64,000 bases of DNA from NCBI GenBank assembly GCA_018292915.2, contig JACVVK020000148.1, positions 425,001-489,000 on the forward strand, given 5' to 3'. This document shows, in pieces, positions 1 to 13,660 of this stretch. The position numbers were made by a program, and so were the translations under genes. Within the stretch, counting starts at the first letter, position 1, and each line of letters begins with the position of its first letter. The notes below the pieces were generated by a model, which saw nothing but the letters and a program-made list of their open reading frames with translations, had not been told where the DNA came from and did not search any database. The DNA comes from Batillaria attramentaria. Its lineage: Eukaryota; Mollusca; Gastropoda; Batillariidae.

Positions 1-144
1 CGGTCCGCTGGGTATGAGATGTCAATACTGACAGCAAATAACCTGATGCCAGTATCTGAATGCGTATATGTTATTTTCCGTTTGCGTTGCTTCTTTGCTG
101 ACAAACATGTAGGTGTAAGTGGTTTCACGTTCACTGTAGCCTAC

Positions 145-2996
<2,852 letters not shown>

Positions 2997-3359
2997 CTTG
3001 TTCTGAGACTGAGTGGCTCGATGGCAAGTTTGTACACGTAGGTCCTAGTCCTAGTGTCCGCGTTCTGTTTTACCGTCGTTCATGACAATGTTACTGAACT
3101 GCCTTTTGCCGTCTGTTCCAAATTCTAATCTCAGCTAGTCGCGTGATCAGTCGTGCAGACGTCTAGTTTCCACACAATAAAAGGGATCAGTTGATTGAAA
3201 CCTAAGTTCACCTCTGTAGATAACGTACTCCGTCCGTCGGAATGGGGCAGCACCACTGATTGTACCAAAAAGACCGTGAATTAAAAACCTCTAGTAAAAC
3301 GCGGGCCGTCATGTCAGGTCCGACATTCTCGACTTTCTTATCATCTTTGAGTTCGAGTA

Positions 3360-3810
3360 TTGAGTGAATACTATGATACTTGGTTGGTCCAAAGCTGCTG
3401 CGGATACTCAGTCCGCTCCCGGTCGGCTGGGGCCAAATCAGTATTTTCAGTCTCGTTGCCCCGTCTTTGCTATCACCCATAGGTGGTGGAAAAGGACGTT
3501 AAACCGCATCAAACACCCATCCACCCGGTCCTATCTCAGTCATCTGACACTGAGCGGCATATATCATGTGTTTCAATCAGTGTCGCCGCACAAGACTGAC
3601 TTGAATCCGTCAGTCGTTCGCCAGATCAGTCATAGACGGTGACTAGCAGTGGAGTGCAGTCACAGTTCAAGTCGCCAGTTGGGGGCTTAGTCAGTGGGGC
3701 CAGAGCCTCAGTGTCAATCAGTGGATCAGTATTTTCCCATCCCAATACTGGAACAGTCTCAAACACAGCACTGGGGAGACTGATTTCTGAGCCGGACTGA
3801 CGTGACATGG
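3360..3810. other. CAGT/ACTG-rich patch
   Basis: A hand count gives about 16 CAGT and 6 ACTG in roughly 440 bp, against about 3.4 expected for random sequence. Spacing is irregular, so it is not a simple tandem array. See findings. Confidence 0.7.
3405..3525 (+). mobile_element. tRNA-SINE copy (3' body and tail), diverged
   Basis: It contains the family body: ccggctggggcc-like start, TCGTTGCCCCGTCTTTG, ATCACCC, GGTGGAAAAGGACGTTAAA, then a CACCCATCCACCC tail. This matches, in the opposite orientation, the SINE copies at 33.6, 43.9 and 45.4 kb. The tRNA-like head is absent or unrecognisable. Confidence 0.7.
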
Positions 3811-3864
3811 CCGGGTCGCGGTGGCCGCCACATAGCGGGAGCGCGTATGGGCTTTTCCGTGGGT

Positions 3865-5358
3865 ATCTACCATCTGCACTGTAAGCTTGGCCGTTGAAAG
3901 ATACTGGTGGGCAAAACTGGTAATGTCAAGTTACACTGAGTTTGACACAAGACTTGGTAGAACTCTGAGCGCTGGACTGACAAGTTCAGTCGAACATGCA
4001 GGCTGCCCTCCACACTGACTGATGTGAAATCGAACGTCCGTTCGCTTAATTATGCTCTCTTGCTTCAGTTATCTGCCATCTGCACTGTAAGCCTGGACGT
4101 TAAAAGAGACTGGTGGGCAAAACTGTTAATGTCAAGTTACACTGAGTTTGACACAAGACAGGGGCGCCGGAAGATGTTGGGGGGGGGGGGCAGAATCTCA
4201 GAGGGGGGGGGGGGGTGAGGGGGGAACGGAAAAGGTCGGCTCAAAACTAAAGTATAGCCGAATGGCCGCGAAAGTGATTATGAGCAGATATAGACGGACA
4301 GGAAATGATGGCTTGAGGCGCTTTTTCTTACAAACGCAAATCGAGGTGGTTGTTGTTGTTGTTTAACACGCCCAAGGGGAGTTGTGGGGGGGGGGGGGGG
4401 GTAGACGCTTGAGCTCAAGGAGGGAGGGGAGGGGGTGCTTAAAAAGACAGCATGGTGCGGGGATTTTTTTGAGTATTAAATTAATAATCAAGCTTCTAGC
4501 TGTCCTCACTGAATTCCATCCCTTCCCCCTTTTCTAGTCTGACAGGCTGCCCTCGCCTCGTCACCCCCACCAAACCCCACCCCACCTCCACACCTTGCGT
4601 ACCCCAGGTCAGGTTGCGCAGATCAAGCCTATCATATGATCGTGAAATTATTAGATCGGTAGAGAAAAAGCCTGCCCTTTCAACTAGTCTACGATCTAGT
4701 GAACAGATTTAACAAGACCTAAGCTTAACCTTCAACATCATTTGAGCTTCGGGCGAATAAACTGCTAAGTTTTTTTGTGCCCTTGGCATCGGATTTCCGC
4801 AGCGGTATTTTTCTCGGCATCGTCAAATGTTGTGCGCGAGGAACTCAACTCTTCAATGAAATGGGGTGACAGTCCCTGGGAAGGTGAGCAAGGGCAGTTG
4901 TTTCCCTTGCACCGTATGTATCGCGTAGGTATCAGACGACTTTCTGCCAAGTCGTTTTGATATTTCATGCAACGGCTGAACTGAGTTGTCTGTTGGGTGG
5001 GATCAGTGAGGGAGAGAGCAGGGGCGCGTTGCATTCCCCACTCGCGAGCTAGGGGCAGGAAGAGGGGTAGGGGGGGGGGGCAAGACCATGGCTTTGCCCC
5101 CCCCCCCCCTGCCATAGTCACCTCAGTGATTTTCCGGGGGGGGGGGGGGGGGGGCAAAAAGATACTCCCCCCCCCCCCCGCTCGGGTACAGGGGGGGCAG
5201 CCCCCCCCCCCCCCCGGTTCCGCCGGCGCCCCTGCAAGACTTGGTAGAACTGAACTCAGAGCGCTGGACTGACAAGTTCAGTCGAACATGCAGGCTGCCC
5301 TCTACACTGATGTGAAATCGAACGTCCGTTCGCTTAATTATGCTCTTTTGCTTCAGTT
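3865..5358. repeat. Tandem duplication of a ~206-bp unit, second copy split by an insertion
   Basis: Unit 1 is 3865-4070. Unit 2 starts at 4071 (ATCTGCCATCTGCACTG), runs to 4159, is interrupted by the TIR element at 4160-5234, and resumes from 5235 to about 5358 (ending GCTTCAGTT in both). The copies differ by scattered substitutions and small indels. Confidence 0.85.
4160..5234. mobile_element. TIR DNA element, non-autonomous, ~1.08 kb
   Basis: The left end AGGGGCGCCGG and right end CCGGCGCCCCTG are inverted repeats. The host sequence CAAGAC is present on both sides (4154-4159 and 5235-5240) but only once in the unoccupied copy at 3948-3953, which identifies it as a target duplication of about 5-6 bp. 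The interior is rich in long G and C runs near both ends and has no transposase-like frame. The CAGGGGCG terminus resembles hAT elements, but those usually make 8-bp duplications, so the superfamily is unassigned. Confidence 0.8.
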
Positions 5359-6397
5359 AGTACAGCAGTCCCCGCACAAGACATAACGCGCACCGTGAAG
5401 TCCGGGTCAAGCACGTTGGAAATGCCGGGCAGTGGAGGCACAAAAGACCCGGCTTCAGTAGATCTGAGCCTGCTTTGCAGACACCCATACATCGCCCAAA
5501 GCTATTTTAGGACAGTGGTCATTTCAATGAGGAGAAGTGTCTCTGCTCTTTGCTGTGATAACTGACTTGATGCATGCCGGTAATACTTGTAGAGTAGGGT
5601 CTTTGTAGACAACGCAGTGACTTCAACTGAGTTCTGCCGGTGAGACATCAGTGGTGACAACGGGAAAGATAAAAAAAACAAACAAAAAAAATTGACATCT
5701 TGACTGAACTTCAATAACTTAAATAAACCATCTCAGTCCCGCCCTTCAATTCAGCAAACCAGCCGCAAACAAAAAAACAAACTTTTCAAGTTTTTCTTCT
5801 TCCGGCTTTCACTGGTGACACTATCTGAAAAAACAACAACTGACAACTGTGACAACTGACAACATTGAACAACAAAAACGCGGCTGTTGAACTCGTCAGG
5901 ATATAGGGACTGATCCGCGGCGCCACCGACTGGAGGTCTTAGTGCAGGTTTTATTTATTTATTTATTTATTTTCGTTTCATCTCGTCAGTCACAGAAACT
6001 CAGTGGAACTTGAAACGAGTTGGCAGCCGGCATATTTGACGGTGAACTCAGTGAACAGGTGATCGGCCCCATCTCCGTACCGTAAGCTGCACTAACGTGC
6101 AGACTCTGCCCCTGGTTTGTTCTTGGCTCAGAGGTAGAGAGTCGAAAGTGCAGACGGTATGTTCAAGTCCAATATCGATCAGTCTTTCATTCATTCCATG
6201 AGTCATAGGGGAACCAAGTTTGGATCGCACCCGGAACTGACGCAAAAGGTCGCTACGTGACCCTTGTGGTTGTTTGACCCTATTTCCCCTAACGTCAGTG
6301 AAGCACATGTGAACTTTCCCGTCCTGTTTACCACAACAACGTCTGATTGTTGCAGCTGGTTTATCGGTGTATGCGGTGATCTTTGCTACGCTCCGCC

Positions 6398-9300
6398 ATG
6401 TTTAACGAAGCCTGGAAGACTGGCGGCTTTATTTCGTTCATAGTTATTCTCACAGCTTATCTTTACAAACGGCATTCGGATGAAATTCTGCAAGATCGTC
6501 TGAACCAAATTCTGACTGGCCTCCTACGTGCCGAAAAGAAAGTGCCTCCAGGAAACAGTCGCGTCGCTCTGGGCTTCGGCGGATGTGACGACCTGTTTGC
6601 AGACGCATTGGATGTAATCGACAGACTGAATTTATCTGCCCCGGAGTCACCCAAACATTTTTACTCCGTCGGCAACGCCCAGGAACTTGCAGAACTACTT
6701 GGCTTTTTCTTTCAGCACGGCGCCGCTGCAGAGTAAGTGTTTTGACTTGTTTGTCAGCACAGCTCGTTTCGGGTGGTTACACTCCACTAACTGTGTGAAG
6801 AAAAAGATTGTCGTGTGCACAAAATCATGATTTGCAGTTAGCAAAGGCGGGTGGGGACCAAATAAGAGGGGTATACTACACCAGGAAAAAACCCTAAAAA
6901 TGTTTGCAATCATACAGAGAACGATAACTTCGTATGCTAGAAGCACATGCATGAAGCTGTAGCTTGCAATGACACATTACATTGTACATATCTAGGTCAC
7001 CTAAAACCAGTAATGTGCATGCAGTCAGCGGTACAAAGGCCACACGTTTATGGTTGGTTAGCATTCAATGATTCATAGCACAGCTGCAGGGTTGTACATC
7101 CACGTCGGACATCGGACAATGTCCAAGATAACATGCAGGATGTCCTGTACAAATTGTAGTCAAGAGGGCAAATGTCCCATTATTTTCCACGAAGCGCGGT
7201 CATTGTCCGATTGGTTTTTAATACCTCTCGGGCACGGTACACTAGCCGTATAGAGCGAGTCTGCAGGCTGCAAAGTTCTTGCTGCTACGCAACTCAGCAG
7301 CCAGAGGAATAGGCTGACAGCAGACAATCAAGCCATGCTAATGCGGGTGCAGACTGAAGCACCCATGGATGTGAAGGGGGAATCAGACTGGGTGTTCAGA
7401 GTGACAGAGAAATGGGGAGGAAAGATGCTGTTGAGCAAGAAACATAATGACTCAAAAATGTCTGGATAGTTTTGTTCTGAAGAGGACATTTGTCCTATTA
7501 CTTTAATATGGTCCAGGACATTTGTCCTATAGATGTTTTTGTGGATGTACAACACTGCAGCTGGCACTGACAATCTGCAGCACACATGTTCAGGTATATA
7601 AGGTACATGTGAAAACATGGGATCAGTACAACCAGCACAAGAAATAATTATGATTTCAGAACTATGCTTGCACTAACTTTACTACATGTATGCAGAGGAC
7701 AAGCTAGTACAGCACAAGAAATAATGATGATTTCAGAACTATGCTTGCACTAACTTTATACAAAAAATGGTCCATGCATACTGTTTTTCTTTCAAGAGCA
7801 GCTCTTTGGCATTTTCCTTCTTGGCTTTTTAACAGTCAGTTAACATTGGTGAGACTAAAGACATAAAGTATACTGGACTGCCAGGCCTTACTCTACAAAC
7901 AATAGTACACACTGTAACACACACACACACTTTTCCAAAAGACCTCATTGTTTTTGTGTAGGTTAATTTGTAGACAAGTTTGGTATCAGCTACATGTGTC
8001 CCTGGTGATGTTCGTGTTTCAGGCGATTTGTGGTAAACAAGACCTTGTTCAATGAGATACTGCAATGTGCGGAAGCATCTCCAGATCATCGATGGGCATT
8101 GGGCGGCAATGCTCCTGTGATGGCGCATCGCCTGGCAGTGGAGGGGATGGATGTGATGTTGGGTGCAAGACTGACCAAACACATCACCAGCAGCTTACCT
8201 GATGGTGTCAAAGGTCAGACTACTATTTTATGTTACAATAGTAATTTGAAGGTACATGTACTCATCTTGCCTGGACAGCAAAAAAATAGGGTCTCTTCTA
8301 CAGAGCTGAAACTTCAACAGGATTACCCGATAGATTTCCCATTTGCTGGAGTCTCATGTTTTGTTTATTCTGTCATCTGCTGGTGATTTTTTACTAGGTT
8401 GAGCACAAGCACATAAGCAGCTTAGTGATTTCAAAGAGTGTATCAAAGATAGTAAATTATGGTGGGTTACAATGTGCGGATAATTGAGTGCAAGTTGTTA
8501 CTAGTGAAAAATATTCCAACTATGTTTCATAATTTATATACGCCTGTCGTTTCCTTTGTGTACAGTTGTTGGCAAACCATTGGAGAAGAGTGATGTGCAC
8601 ATAATCATGGAGTACGACAAGGGAGAGCAGTGGGGCCAGTACAAAGCTCCACGTGCCAATAGGTGAGCGATCCGGTATTTAGGGTGTAGAGCTCCAAAAC
8701 AACAGCAACAAAAAAAAAACAAAACAGGAAAAAATACCCAACCAACAACAACACTTAACAATACTTGAAATACAGAGCTTAAGAAAGTGACTTACAATTT
8801 TATTGACCTTGTATACAAATAGTTTAGTATCCCAGTGACAGATGAATGAGATACTCTTTATCCTTAATTTATAACCTTATCTGTCGCTGACACTGGCCTG
8901 CTTTCAGAACAGGTGAAGCTGCAAACATTTACCCAAAATTATGACACTGTCACTATTCAGTTCAGGTGATTGAGATGCAGATGTCTGTCAGTGTCTCGAC
9001 CATAACTATCAGGTTTTTGTTTGTGTGTACCTGCAGGTTGATAGTGCACAGCGATGACATCAACCCATATCTGGCTGGCCTGGAGGAATTTGCAGAGGAA
9101 TTGAAAAAATTTAAACCTACGCTGGTCGTGGTTGGTGGTCTTCAGATGATGGATAACTTCCCGTACAAAGAAGGTGCATTAATTACCAGTATCGTTGATC
9201 ATAAAGCTGATGTTAATTGTTATTCTGGTGTTGTATAAGATAGATGTACTGTCAGATGGCAGAAGGACCTAAGTGCTCATCAAATCCATGGCAGTTAGGC

Positions 9301-9542
9301 CTCACTTTTACCAAATGATGGCAGAGTTTTAGTATGCTGTGAAAGGATCTTACTCCTGGAGATACTAAAACCTGATAAGCAGACAAGACCTTTTGAGAAA
9401 GGAGGTTACGTGTAATGATAAGAGAAGACCTAAAGAGGTTAAGTGTTCCAGTAGTCTACTACCCATGTGTCTTTGTGAACTCCACCTCCTCCAGCAGGGG
9501 AGAGGATCATCATGACTAGTGTTCCAGATGTTCATTCCTGAC

Positions 9543-9596
<54 letters not shown>

Positions 9597-10264
9597 GTGA
9601 ACGTCTTGGCCGTCTTCAGAAGTTGCAGAAAGTCCTTAAAGACCTCCCTCTGACAACCAAGGTACACTTTGAAATGGCTTCCTTCACAGACGAGAAACTT
9701 TTGAAGGAGATACTGGATACAGTGGTGCTGTACTCTGACTCCCTTGGAATGAACGAACAGGAACTGCCTAATCTGGTGTCGCTTCTCGAAGCAGGGAATG
9801 TTACGATCCTCTCAGATAGTCACCCTCGGGTGGCCACTGTGTTAGACCAAATGCGCACTGTCTACAGTTACCTGAAGAAGACAAGGGAAACAGAGGGGCG
9901 GCGCAGGCTCACTCGCCTCCATGTTCACACACTTGCATTCCAAGCCATCCTTACATCCAAGTCATCTTCATGGAAAAATACCATGTCTGCAGCAGCAAAG
10001 GCAGCTTTGACAGCACACCGACATACTTGTGGTTCCCATTACATCGACCTGATGAAAACGAAGGTTCTCTTGGACGATTCTTTCTCAGCAAGTCAGGATA
10101 AAGCGAGTCGAAAAATCCAGGTAATCGACAACAGGCCTGTTGCCTGCTGGGAAGAAGACGATTACATGATATGTGTGGCTCCTGGTCTGGTCTGCACTCA
10201 AGTTATTCAGACCGCGGGCGGCGGTGACAACATTTCTTCAGCTGGGTTGGTGCTGCAGATTTGA
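6398..10264 (+). CDS. ADPGK: ADP-dependent glucokinase
   Basis: Phosphorylates glucose to glucose-6-phosphate using ADP rather than ATP; in animals it is associated with the ER. Exons: 6398-6732, 8023-8213, 8566-8662, 9037-9173, 9597-10264; phases agree, giving 475 aa (human about 497). A hydrophobic N-terminal anchor (FISFIVILTAYLY, about residues 11-23) precedes the ribokinase-like fold. Recognisable family blocks are RVALGFGGCDDL, RWALGGNAPVMAHRLA, EYDKGEQWGQYKAPRANR, VVVGGLQMMD, and LGMNEQEL. Near the C-terminus, TAGGGDNISSAGL is the GXGD motif with the catalytic Asp at about 464. The ATG at 6398 is preferred; just upstream in frame there is only a TTG. The last exon's acceptor is preceded directly by a (GT)n array. 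The downstream neighbour NRDE2 is on the same strand. Confidence 0.96.
7636..7760. repeat. Short tandem duplication in ADPGK intron 1
   Basis: About 45 bp (CACAAGAAATAATNATGATT... to CACTAACTTTA) occurs at about 7637 and again 77 bp later with one substitution near the start. Confidence 0.85.
9546..9596 (+). repeat. (GT)n array serving as the 3' splice-site tract of ADPGK exon 5
   Basis: About 24 GT units run straight into GCAG, and exon 5 begins at 9597. There is no conventional polypyrimidine tract between array and AG. Confidence 0.9.
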
Positions 10265-12383
10265 TTTCTGGTCTAGTGGCCTGTTGCAGTTTATATTGTC
10301 TGTCTCGTTACATTTCCAGCTGCAGTGCAATTAGGTGAAATGCAATACATGTACTGTAAAACCTGCTGTTCAAAGCAGCCAGCCACATTAAGGGACCAGA
10401 AGACTTCATGATTGTGATGCTGCATACTGGTTTCTTTTGGAAAGGTATAACGCTGAAATCAGGGACCATAAATTCACATTTAAACACATACAGATATCTA
10501 CTGGTTCAAGTTGTGTTCATCTACAGGCTTCAGGGTAATTATGGTGGTGGCCTGATACACTTTGCATTCTGCAGCCTTTGAAATCAGTATCAGACAACAT
10601 GCATGTTTTATTTTTTAATTGTTGTTGCACCTCATGTGTGTTCTTCCATGTGTTAAAGAAAATCAAAATCTAGCTTTTTCATGATTTTGGTCACTTCTAC
10701 TGAGAATTGCACTTAGCTTTTGATTCGATTTGCAGCCCAGGTCTGTTCATTTTTGCTATGTCAGTCAGAGATAGTGCCTCTGATTGTATACATGTATGTG
10801 TATGGTCTGATGTAAATTAAGTTGAACTTTTTGTGGCTTGTGTGTATGTAGGCAGAGATCTACAAACAGATAAACAGTACGGATCATTGTAATATATGTG
10901 TATGTGTCAGATTAAGTTGCCTGTTTAAACTGAAAGTGCATTTGTTGCAGGGTGTGGTTATGCATCATTGAATCTTTCTTTTTCTTCTAGCATTAACCTT
11001 TTTGTCTTTCTCCCGCCTCAGTGTCCCCATTAAACGTGAGGGAATATTTTGTAAACACTGGTACAGGTCCCACCAAGTACTTACACAAATGTCTGTGATA
11101 ACTTACCTATTATTTGTTATTCATGCATGCATATTTTTGGGATTGTGACAAACTATATTCATTTGTACATCTGTGCAGTAAGTACAAGATGTTCCTTTTT
11201 CACCATCAAAAGGGATATTGATAGGGGAGGGGGCGGGGGGGGGGGGGGGGGGGGGGGAGGCGCAAGGGAAATTAGCTACAGTAGTACAAACAAAAGTTTC
11301 AGTAAGATGTCAGTTGTGCAGACGGAAGGAATTGAAGGTGAATCCTACATGTCACTGGAAGAGTTACATGCTTACATGTACTGCCAAAAAATATATCTGG
11401 CATAGAATTTGCACCGAATGCTGTGGTCAGATTTTTAAAAATGTTGCACACTTTATTGAAAAGCAAGATTTTATACAAACTTACAAACTTCAGAACCCGA
11501 AAGTGCTGAGTGAGATAAAGTGTTTTCCAGCTGCTTTTGCTGTGCAGTTTGAGGTACTGCTTGGCGGGCTTCTTTTATTTACACTGTGCTTTTTTCCAGT
11601 GCAATCTTTTAATCGGCATATCTTTTAAATCTTAGTAGGATTTAAACATTAATCCTGTTTCTGTAGCTTTTTAAGAATTGGAGTTTTAAAATGTAATGTT
11701 TCTTCACGTTCATGTGTTCAGTGTTTAAATGTATACTAATACTTATACTTGCATATTTGTTATCTAGAGGCTTCGGTTACAGAATGCTTCAGCTGCAAAT
11801 ACCAGGTAACTCAGACTTCCCACACAAACTCACATGCATCTGTTTATGTTATTATTATTATATTATTATTTCTGAAGTACTACTGAATGTGAATGCGATG
11901 TTCAATGCCAAAGTCCTGGTATACATATAGGCTATAGGTGCAAGTGCTTTAGCTTCTTGTGTCTGTGTATAAATGTCTTATTCCAAGCACCATTATTTTT
12001 CTTTTCTGTTTTTTATCTGCGCACTCTTACTTTTAGAGATACATGTAGTGGACTTGTTTTGCTCAAGTGTTCCTTTGCATATGGTTTGCTCAGACTGATT
12101 GATACTGAATCTGCGCTGATCAATTTACTTGTTTTCATTGTTTTTAATAAAAGGGATTGGGACTTTCATCTAACACGTCATGTAGGTGATTTTCATGTGT
12201 ATGTCAGGGCTTCATATCCCTGGGAACCGTAATAGGACATATGTCCTGGCTGACCGAAACATTGGGTCCTACTCATGATTACCCTTGTTAGCCTTGTTTT
12301 CAGTTGTTACAGGTAATAAGTAGGACCCATGCTCAACGTGGATATAAAGCCTCGGTGTGTATTTTATAAAATGAACTTACACT

Positions 12384-12389
12384 AATAAA
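12384..12389 (+). terminator. Candidate ADPGK poly(A) signal AATAAA
   Basis: AATAAA lies 2.1 kb after the ADPGK stop and about 370 bp before the NRDE2 ATG. A second AATAAA lies at 12146-12151. Which is used cannot be told from sequence. Confidence 0.5.
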
Positions 12390-12726
12390 CAAGTTGACTT
12401 CACACCCTTGTGGAAAGTATATCTGTCTGTGTGTGTGTGTGTGTGTGCATGTGTGTGTGTGTGTGTGTGTGCAGCCACTGCACCTACCTGTGTACTGTGA
12501 CGGCTGTCTAGACCTTGGCTGCAGCAGCAGACCACTCTGCCAAAGTGACTAATCCTTTTTATTTAAAAAAAAAAATTACATTCGATAGACACATGCACAC
12601 AACATAAATTGATATATATCTCAAACCTGAAATGAGCCCAGTCTGAGAGCAGTGAACCTATGCCACTGAGCCAACGAAAACGACTGCTATCAGGAGTGGA
12701 CAACTCTAAAAACATTTCCGTTAAAG

Positions 12727-12753
12727 ATGGCTTCCGTGGTCAACGCTAGGTAA
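12727..12753 (+). other. Eight-codon upstream ORF before NRDE2
   Basis: ATG at 12727 reads MASVVNAR and stops with TAA at 12751-12753, seven bases before the NRDE2 ATG at 12761. It is in a different frame from the main ORF. It could dampen NRDE2 translation if it lies in the mRNA. Confidence 0.5.
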
Positions 12754-12760
12754 TACAGAG

Positions 12761-13593
12761 ATGGAAAGTAAACCCGCGCCGTTGTTTCCAGTCACAGCCA
12801 CTCAACCGGTTGCACCTGGAGGCAAGGGCTGCTTGTTTCCTGCGGCTGTAGAAGCTTTGGAAGGCGTCGGTGACAATGCAACTGGTAAAACCAGACATTT
12901 TTGTAGATATTCTCAGGGGCTGCTCTTACTTGAGATAACTGAGTTATTACCCTCACACCCTTCGTGCACTTTATAATTCTAGCCCTGATTTAGGACAGGT
13001 TATGTGAAAGTTGAATGAGCTGTGCCATTGAAGTTTCTGACACATACATTATGGTTAATACTATGATTTTATACAAATGCTTTGTAAACACTTGGGACAC
13101 ATAAGCCCGACTTTCACTGATTTTTTTGTTTGTTTGTTGTTGTTTTTTACCAGAGGAACCTGACTGGCTGGAAAACAAGAGTTTTCTCCCAACTGCTGCA
13201 CTACTGGCAGAGGAGGAACGTAAATCTCGCCTAGCTGCACCACCAGAATCGCCTCACAGGTAACCGTCTATTGATACATGTACAGTCCATTTGAAAAACC
13301 GAATGGCATTGAGGAAAACTGGTCTGCCTTGAATATTTTCGATTTTGAGACTTTGTGCGCAGGCAATACTTTTGCCAAAGATCTGCCCTAGGACAAAGTG
13401 GCATTTTTTATCAGTTGCCCAATTGTGCTAGCAGAAAATGCACACACAGTTTTTTAATGTTGAAATTTGCACAGTTTTATTAACCTTTTAGTATTTTATC
13501 TGGACCTTTACAGAGAAGCAGGCACTGTATCTTCAGATGAAGACAGCACTCAGGAGGACCTGACAGAGATAAAGGAAAGAGAATTAGCTCCAG

Positions 13594-13660
<67 letters not shown>

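Larger units (their letters stand above)
2997..6397. other. Intergenic space between divergent mannanase and ADPGK genes
   Basis: No coding exon is supported here. It holds a SINE copy (3405-3525), a CAGT/ACTG-rich patch (about 3360-3810), a tandem duplication interrupted by a TIR element (3865-5358), long G and C homopolymers, and a second CAGT-rich stretch before the ADPGK start. Both promoters must lie here, but no TATA box or other defined core element was recognised. Confidence 0.7.
10265..12760. other. ADPGK 3' UTR and short ADPGK-NRDE2 spacer
   Basis: No supported coding exon. Possible AATAAA poly(A) signals lie at 12146-12151 and 12384-12389, which would give a 3' UTR of about 1.9-2.1 kb. 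The stretch also holds a G homopolymer (about 11231-11258) and a GT array (about 12426-12472). The NRDE2 start follows within about 370 bp of the second signal. Confidence 0.6.

Noticed and set aside
1..140. Final mannanase exon at the left edge
   Set aside because: An acceptor-like CATACCCAG at the very edge could begin the next exon, but too few bases remain to test the frame.
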